Positions 58,959 through 64,000 of a stretch of 64,000 nucleotides of DNA are shown piece by piece. The DNA is from Maea johnstoni (Eukaryota > Annelida > Polychaeta > Spionida > Magelonidae), in the NCBI GenBank assembly GCA_963942565.1, contig OZ012690.1, positions 8,433,260 to 8,497,259 on the forward strand, given 5' to 3'. The position numbers and the translations under genes were made by a program. The first letter of the stretch is position 1, and every line of letters begins with the position of its first letter. The notes beneath the pieces are model-generated. The model made no database searches and was not told where the DNA came from. It saw only the letters and a program-made list of their open reading frames with translations.

Positions 58959-61900
58959 TATGGGTGTCAGGAATTCTTTTCTAAGTATTGATACTGAGCA
59001 GGGAATGCGCCCAAGGAATAATATACTAGCATCTTATTGAAGGGTTCAAAAGGTGATTCATTAGCCAGGACACCATAGCCTGAACAATAGAGAGTCACTG
59101 CAATCATGTCCAATTGCAACTTATATAGTAATAAAGGTAATGTTACTTTTCAAATAATTAGTGAAAATCCCATTTTCTAGGTATTTTTGTAGGGATGTCG
59201 TCGATAGTCGACAAATCCATAAATCACAATTTTCCTTTTGTCAATTAAATTGAATCAAAAGATTGGGTATCGAATCGAAATAATCCATATCCTGTACCCC
59301 AGTAATGCCGTATGATTATTAATAAAAAGTATACTTTTCCCAGACATTTTCCTGTTAAACTAACAGTAAATTAAACTCTGACTAAATATTGAAGTATTTT
59401 CTATGGCTTTCGTAAGAGAAACTGGAAGTAATGGTGTAATTTACTCAGGCATATGGCCAAGACATGATGGGGTATGGACCTAAATCGAATCGGAAAAAAG
59501 GGGATATCAATGACATCCCTATAAATAATTGTGCCCTATGGGCATTTTACGGCATATCGAATCGAATTGAAAAATATATCGAATCGAATCGAAAAATAGA
59601 TCAATTAATCGCATCGATAAAATTTCATATCAATGACATCACTATATTTTTGTGAACTTAATTTTGCTACATAGTTTCACAGAATGCATGCATTTCACAA
59701 ATCTGTAGAGCTTGTTCAATTCACAGGTTTACCAATATCAACTAATAAATCTTTTTCGATTTAACAGTATACACGACTGCTTTTTTTAAATTTCCATTCA
59801 GGGATCGACGTGTTTTTTTGTCGTTTTAGGCTCAGTAATTTCAAAAGTTGGCGTTCTTTGCCTTTTTAGGTTCAGTAATTTCAAAAGTCAGCGTTTTTTG
59901 CCTTTTTAGGTCCAGTAATATCAGAAGTCTGAGTTTTATTGCCTTTTCAGGTTCAGTTATAGGCTATCTTACCTTTCTCTTGAGGAGCCAGAAGCTGTAT
60001 ACAGCATCCACCACCTCCTCCTCCACCTTGAGTGTGGCAGCAACATCCATGGCTCGCACACAGTTATAGAACTCATCCTCCAGTCGCTCAAGGCTGAAGA
60101 AAAAATGAAATAAATCATAAATGATAACTCAATAATGTCCCCAAAAGATGCAACATCCACGGCACGCACACAGTTATAGAACTCATCCTCTAGTCGCTCA
60201 AGGCTGAAGAAAACACATGACACATGACCAAATGAAAACCTATTATAAATATTAATTAGAAATGCCACTTTTTTTTAAAGGAAATAAATGTTCCATGTTA
60301 AAACTTCAGAACTGGAAATTGCTCTCATTTTCAAAATGGTATATAAATATGAATACACTTAGTGAATATTTGAGAAGCTTTTTTCTTTTTTTACAAAACA
60401 GCCTTTTTGATTAGAGAGCAGGAACCATGGTTTTTCAGAATTGTTCCTATATTTGAGTCATTCCTATGCAATAGGTTGACCATCCTACCCGTTTAACCTG
60501 TCTATGAAAGTAAATCTCCCTTACCGTTGTTGCCGCAAGTTTTCCTGTTCCTCTTCTGTCATTTCTTTCTTTGGTGTCCCGAGGCCGTCCCGCCGGCCAG
60601 GAGATCCAGCAGTTAGCTCCACTGTCATACGACCTTTCCTCGTCGTGTGCTTCACACAAAATGCCTGAAAAACATACATAATATCACAGTTAACATATGC
60701 TCAGTCATTTCTTTCTTTGAAGTCCCTAGTCCGTCCCGTCGGCCAGAAGATCCAGCACCCAGCTCCAGCTTTTTTCCGTGCCTACAAAACATACATGTTA
60801 ACATACATACAGTTAACTGGTGCTTCGAGACTAGTTTTAACCGCTCTTGTGTTTAACACTAAAAAGCCAGCAAAACATATATAGTATCATTATTTACCAG
60901 TGCTTAGAGACTAGCTTCAACAATAGACTTACTATGCAGGGCAATTAGCAATGCTTTTCACCTGCCCAACATAATTTTTGACTTGTCCGATACAAGCTAT
61001 AACATATACTAGAATGGCATGTATTATTCATTATATATTTATTGACTTGAAAACCATATCTTTTTTTAGTTTTGTTGTATTGTTTTCTTACTTCCAAGCA
61101 TTTTTTTTTATAAAAATGTGTGGTAGCGTCCAGTAAATTAGCTTGCCCATTCGGGCCAGTGTAAAGCAAAATACTCTTGCCCTAAAGCAATTTCTTTTAT
61201 TGTTGCAGTACTCACCTGTAATTTGACCCCGTCGTCCTGATCTCCCTCCTCTAGCAGAATAGTTTTCATCTCCAGTTGGTGCTCGAAGGCACACGTCACG
61301 TGGAACGCTGTCTTACACGTCTTCACAGCGCACTGTATACACGACCCTGTACGCTCCCGGCACAACACACACGTCAGGTTCCAGCGACTAGGCTGCAAAT
61401 ACAACAACGCAGCAGATAAGCGGACAAACTCAATAAGTTCAATATATTCAAGTCTGCAATATACAAGTGGTGTGACAAATATGAACATCTCTCAAAAACA
61501 ATGCAATATTTTGATTAATGCAAAGCATTTGCCGATTCAAATCAGCACGTGTGTCATGAGGTTCTTGCTGACCGCTCAATTCGACCTCACATGGATTCCA
61601 CGAGAGAGTGATCAACAAACTACCTCTCCGTTATAAGCAGGGATGGCGAGGACGCCGTCCACATACCCTTTTGACGCATAGTCAAGTGGTATGGACGCAG
61701 AGGTGTGAAGTGTCTGCGTCCAGAGAGGACGCATGAAATTCACATTAATTTCCTGTGCACAACACTTCTTTGAGCACAGTCAACTCAACTTCACAAGCTG
61801 GATAATGAAATCTACCCATTTGACCCTTACCCCCCTAAGTGACCACATTTGTTGGCATAGATAGTCAACACTCATTTGTGGCCCATGATAAGGCCGCAGG

Positions 61901-62512
61901 ATTTTCTGGACCTTGATATTAGTGTGGATGCAACTTTTTTTGACCCTATCGCTTACACTGATAAGTGAGCATATCAAAAAATAAAAGTAGCGGCACGCAT
62001 TGCTCTGTAACATCAGCCGTCCTAGGGCAGTCAGATATTAAGTAAATTTGACACATAGGGAGTAGTTTGGAAAGATCGATTTTTAACATTGTAAGGTATG
62101 GGGAGGTCCCCCGACTCTAATACTGTAAAACCCATTATTATCGCGCTCCTTTTAATTTCACGCATATCGCGTTAGGTGATGATAACGCGTATATTACTGG
62201 CGCTGATATACGTTCAAAAAAGCAAAATAATGCCCCACCTAGCGGTGATACAGTTGATGCGTGTAATTAAATGGCCGCGATCAGATTTAGACGGCAGTTG
62301 CGTGAAAATAAATGTGCCGGTAATAAAGGGTTTTACAGTACCAAATAGCATCAATATATAAAATGAGGAATAGAGTGGGCCCCGCCTAGGCATACCGTAT
62401 ACTTACTGGTATATGAGAGATCTTAGTTATAGGTTCCATTTTCTCAACACAGCCTATACTGACTTCAGGTATCCACAACGCACAGCTTACGTGAGCCCAC
62501 TTACTGCCGCTC
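53117..62512 (-). CDS. JADE: JADE/rhinoceros PHD-finger scaffold gene, 3' portion (six exons)
   Basis: Minus-strand gene with exons 62407-62512, 61216-61392, 60525-60664, 59973-60093, 58028-58153 and 53117-56977. All junctions are GT-AG and the reading frame continues through every one. The product follows the JADE family in order: second half of the extended PHD finger, a linker, the LERLEDEFY segment, the [15 protein letters not shown] segment, then a long tail. JADE proteins scaffold the HBO1 (KAT7)-ING4/5-MEAF6 histone acetyltransferase complex in the nucleus; this role is family knowledge. The very long tail resembles Drosophila Rhinoceros more than the shorter vertebrate JADE1-3. The first PHD finger and N-terminus should lie to the right of 64000. 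Introns of 0.4-1.8 kb carry several MITEs. The family call is secure; one-to-one orthology with a given vertebrate paralogue is not. Confidence 0.95.
53876..53899 (-). other. PIP-box-like motif in the JADE tail
   Basis: The codons give QRRLDSYF, a full match to the PCNA-interacting consensus Q-x-x-[ILMV]-x-x-[FY]-[FY]. It is followed by KPIPPGR and preceded by RS, so it sits in a basic, proline-containing, probably unstructured context as usual for PIP boxes. Binding to PCNA is inferred from the motif only. Confidence 0.5.
57298..57729. mobile_element. Partial family A split by a hAT-type MITE (JADE intron)
   Basis: Family A right half; its AGCAAAAG is duplicated around the inner element. 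Confidence 0.8.
57401..57715. mobile_element. hAT-type MITE subfamily 1 with perfect TSD, nested
   Basis: 315 bp, CATGGTCTTAGCC to GGCTAAGACACTG, flanked by agcaaaag on both sides. Confidence 0.9.
57783..58014. mobile_element. MITE family E beside a JADE donor site
   Basis: Complete, TTAA at both ends, with the central AAATATTTGAAGGAG inverted pair. Confidence 0.8.
58028..58153 (-). CDS. JADE: JADE exon: LRQDLER segment
   Basis: 126 nt, exactly 42 codons, with acceptor tttctctag and donor GTAAGT. It encodes [20 protein letters not shown] and ends [12 protein letters not shown], corresponding to NKPLITPKKDEED to [11 protein letters not shown] of vertebrate JADE. A TTAA-flanked MITE (57783-58014) begins only about 12 bp beyond the donor GT. 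Confidence 0.95.
58190..58866. mobile_element. Second copy of the 455-bp hAT-type element, truncated and nested
   Basis: Inverted relative to 35295-35749, starting TAGGGATGGGGA. It carries a TTAA element inside and its far end is lost at a TA microsatellite. The internal hairpin is kept (58681-58725). Confidence 0.85.
58282..58600. mobile_element. TTAA-flanked MITE family F, nested
   Basis: 319 bp with ends CTCTGCTCCTGCCAG and CTGGCAGGACTAGAG between two TTAA sites. The empty site aaacggtttattaatgac exists in the 35295-35749 copy, proving the boundaries. Confidence 0.9.
58867..58962. repeat. TA microsatellite
   Basis: About 95 bp of TA repeats at the broken end of the hAT-type element. Confidence 0.9.
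59190..59644. mobile_element. hAT-type non-autonomous element in a JADE intron
   Basis: 455 bp; ends TAGGGATGTCGTCGATA and TATCAATGACATCACTA, perfect 8-bp TSD tatttttg on both sides. The interior has ATCGAATCGAAT repeats and a second internal end-like copy at about 59504-59521. Confidence 0.85.
59815..59960. repeat. Tandem repeat of about 45 bp next to a JADE donor
   Basis: Four units with TTTTTAGGTTCAGTAATTTC, starting about 10 bp past the donor of exon 59973-60093. Confidence 0.75.
59973..60093 (-). CDS. JADE: JADE exon: LERLEDEFY segment
   Basis: 121 nt with acceptor ttttcttcag and donor GTAAGA. Its first base completes the Arg codon of the preceding exon. It encodes [19 protein letters not shown] and ends [10 protein letters not shown], matching the JADE1 QQLEDEFYTFVNLLDVA to YWKLKRK region. 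A duplicate of its 5' end, with its own acceptor, sits about 45 bp upstream in transcription order. Confidence 0.95.
60137..60209 (-). pseudogene. Partial duplicate of a JADE exon 5' end with its acceptor
   Basis: About 70 bp nearly identical to the 5' end of exon 59973-60093, including cttcag and the codons [18 protein letters not shown]. It has no donor and the likeness stops after VA. It precedes the true exon in transcription order, so it offers a decoy 3' splice site. Confidence 0.8.
60525..60664 (-). CDS. JADE: JADE exon: end of extended PHD and linker
   Basis: 140 nt with a gtttttcag acceptor and GTAAGG donor, ending in phase 2. It begins AFCVKH, supplying the last Cys and His zinc ligands, where human JADE1 has SYCPKH. 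The linker [19 protein letters not shown] follows and the exon ends NLRQQ plus two bases of an Arg codon. A partial, decayed copy of this exon lies about 40 bp upstream in transcription order. Confidence 0.93.
60701..60797 (-). pseudogene. Decayed partial duplicate of a second JADE exon
   Basis: The minus strand encodes [19 protein letters not shown], against [20 protein letters not shown] in exon 60525-60664. The AFCVKH zinc ligands are missing and no donor follows the shared part. An ag-terminated polypyrimidine stretch precedes it. It lies about 40 bp upstream of the true exon in transcription order. Confidence 0.75.
60935..61190. repeat. Dispersed repeat H in a JADE intron
   Basis: CACCTGCCCAACATAA to GTAAAGCAAAATACTCTTGC, ends about 25 bp from exon 61216-61392. 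Confidence 0.6.
61216..61392 (-). CDS. JADE: JADE exon: extended PHD finger, zinc-ligand core
   Basis: 177 nt, 59 whole codons, with a tatttgcag acceptor and GTGAGT donor. It begins [11 protein letters not shown] and contains [18 protein letters not shown] and [11 protein letters not shown]. The spaced Cys and His residues give most of the zinc ligands of the extended PHD finger. In JADE proteins the PHD pair contacts the histone H3 tail and directs HBO1; that is family knowledge. A dispersed repeat ends about 25 bp from the donor. Confidence 0.95.
62121..62340. mobile_element. TA-flanked MITE, CpG-rich
   Basis: 220 bp with perfect ends TACTGTAAAACCC / GGGTTTTACAGTA and several CGCG steps. 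Confidence 0.8.
62407..62512 (-). CDS. JADE: JADE exon: extended PHD finger, first part
   Basis: 106 nt preceded by a ttttattacag acceptor and followed by a GTAAGT donor. The first base completes a codon from the exon to the right. It encodes [17 protein letters not shown] and continues to [13 protein letters not shown], nearly the human JADE sequence as I recall it. The His and Cys of WAHVSC are zinc ligands of the extended PHD module. This is the most upstream JADE exon in the window. Confidence 0.93.
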
Positions 62513-62648
62513 CTGTAATAAAAGACAATAGAACATTTTAACAAAAGAAATATAGAGCAGCTGAGTGAGAATCTACAAACTTCCCAAATACAGAGTAATG
62601 AATACCTCAAGTAATCATCAAGGGGGGTAATTAACTTGATCATGTCTG

Positions 62649-62952
62649 CATGGTCTTAGCCAATATTTGGAAACAGGGTGTCCAAATAGAGGTTTCATAG
62701 ACTTTTGCGTGTCCAAAGTGTGGTACAAAGTGCATACTACTATTAAAATAAACCCTATATATTTACAGATTTTGCTTTTTTAGGCCAGTAACTGCTTTGT
62801 GTGTCTTATAAAAGTGACACTACAGCTTCTATCTTCTAAGAAAAGTCATCATCAGCAAATTCTGACAAAAAAATGTGGGTGTCCAAACTGTCAAAAAACA
62901 GTGTTCTGGGTGTCCAAATGACATGCTGGACGCATAGGCGGCTAAGCCCCTG
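62649..62952. mobile_element. hAT-type MITE subfamily 3 with near-perfect TSD
   Basis: 304 bp, CATGGTCTTAGCC to GGCTAAGCCCCTG, flanks catgtctg / catgcctg (7 of 8). Confidence 0.85.
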
Positions 62953-63151
62953 CATGCCTGTAGTATTTAAAAAGATCAAACAATTTATGTGATACCACAT
63001 ATAAGTAATTTATCTTTTTCAGAAATATTTGGAGAAACATTGATAGGCCAATCAACACTTTCTTTCAAATAAGTTGGAAATTCGTACTTTTTCTAAGTTA
63101 TTTTCAGACTATCACTGACTCAAACATTGTATCTGATGGGAGTACTGCGAG

Positions 63152-63463
63152 CAGGGTCTTAGCCAGGATTTCAAAAATGCCTGTCCAAATCAGCAATTTC
63201 AAAATTTCTACCCGTCCAGATTTAGCTACTTATCTACTTCAAATCCTTATACCAACTACAATTAATTGCCTAGTGTGTCAAAAGGGGGAATTTACACTTC
63301 ATTGATGTCCTAGAAGATGGTTTGTTAGGAAAATATTTGGTTATTACACCCCAAAAGTCAAAATTGAAAAATCTTCATTGAAATTTTTGCCTGTCCAAAC
63401 AGTAGGTTTTTAGGAAACTACCTGTCCGAAAGACAGGCAGGACGGGTCCTGGCTAAGTACCTG
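63152..63463. mobile_element. hAT-type MITE subfamily 2 with perfect TSD
   Basis: 312 bp, CAGGGTCTTAGCC to GGCTAAGTACCTG, flanked by actgcgag on both sides. Confidence 0.9.
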
Positions 63464-63709
63464 ACTGCGAGCATGAGTGGGCTTAAAAATGCTTCAATCA
63501 AATCACCCTTCTGAAGAGTTTCCTCTCATACTCTTAAAACCTGCAAACGGGTGATGTGAATAAGGCTATAAGATGAACATTATACGGCATTAATTTTGTG
63601 CATAAAAATGATACACTTTGAAACAGGCAGCTGCCTTTGATACGGTTTAATTACTACGTACTGGCTTTTAATGACAAGCTATCATGTTAGAGTGTCGTAC
63701 AATACTAGC

Positions 63710-63960
63710 ATAGGAATCTCTTGTCCAAATAATAGTGTGCAGTTTGATAAATGTGGACTCCAGCAGTGTGCAAAGTATGCATGAATTAAACTGTCACAAT
63801 ATCAACACTGTATACAGCACTAAGCTGATAAGCAAAAGACTTAGTCATGCTTTTCATTGTTTTAATGGTGCGCAGTTTAATATAAGTGGACTTGAAGGGT
63901 ACGCAAAGTATGCATGAATTAAACTGCCAAAATATTAACACTCTATACAGTACTTAGCTG
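63710..63960. repeat. Fragments of the 18115-18679 MITE in tandem
   Basis: Two same-facing end pieces containing GCATGAATTAAACTG and AACACT.TATACAG. Confidence 0.65.
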
Positions 63961-63964
63961 ATGA

Positions 63965-64000
63965 GGCCTAAAAAAAGAAATTGTTTGTTTCCTGTAACGG
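63965..64000. mobile_element. MITE family B, cut by window edge
   Basis: GGCCTAAAAAAAGAAATTG followed by TTTGTTTCCTGTAACGG. Confidence 0.75.

Overview
This is animal nuclear DNA. Coding sequence is split into short exons with GT-AG introns. Introns and intergenic DNA are packed with short non-autonomous DNA transposons, a tRNA-derived SINE, one truncated LINE end and long microsatellites. Proteins and repeats fit a bilaterian, probably a marine invertebrate. I cannot name the species, and an ambulacrarian, lancelet or lophotrochozoan origin are all possible. Apart from the exons nothing looks coding, and I saw no bacterial, viral or LTR-type gene.

Two host genes are supported, both on the minus strand and arranged head to tail. 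(1) The 5' end of an FCHSD/nervous wreck F-BAR-SH3 gene: exon 1 (46419-46439), exon 2 (46223-46320) and exon 3 (23880-23925), with introns of 98 bp and about 22.3 kb. Its remaining exons were not found to the left, so roughly 1-23.9 kb is probably intron 3 or beyond. (2) The 3' half of a JADE/rhinoceros chromatin-scaffold gene: six exons between 53117 and 62512. They run from the middle of the extended PHD finger to a 3.86-kb terminal exon that encodes a long disordered Lys/Ser/Glu-rich tail. The N-terminal exons lie beyond 64000.

Layout: 1-23.9 kb holds dispersed MITEs, short tandem arrays, a SINE and a 580-bp composite microsatellite. 23.9-46.2 kb is FCHSD intron 2, with a LINE 3' end, many MITEs and a 2.5-kb tandem array (35.05-37.6 kb) that has trapped three hAT-type insertions. 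46.2-46.75 kb is the FCHSD 5' end with a promoter-like CRE and inverted CCAAT. 46.75-53.1 kb is intergenic. 53.1-64 kb is JADE, whose introns also carry MITEs and two partial duplications of its own exons.

Target-site duplications and empty sites sort the MITEs into clans: TTAA-flanked (piggyBac-like), 8-bp (hAT), TTA/TAA (PIF/Harbinger-like), TA (Tc1/mariner-like) and a less usual 5-bp clan with CAGG termini. I found no evidence for a new multi-gene system. The most interesting points are a PCNA-binding (PIP-box) consensus in the JADE tail, a duplicated JADE 3' splice site plus exon fragment, the 5-bp-TSD MITE clan, a MITE end amplified into a satellite array, and an open frame at 6.8-8.07 kb split by two transposons.
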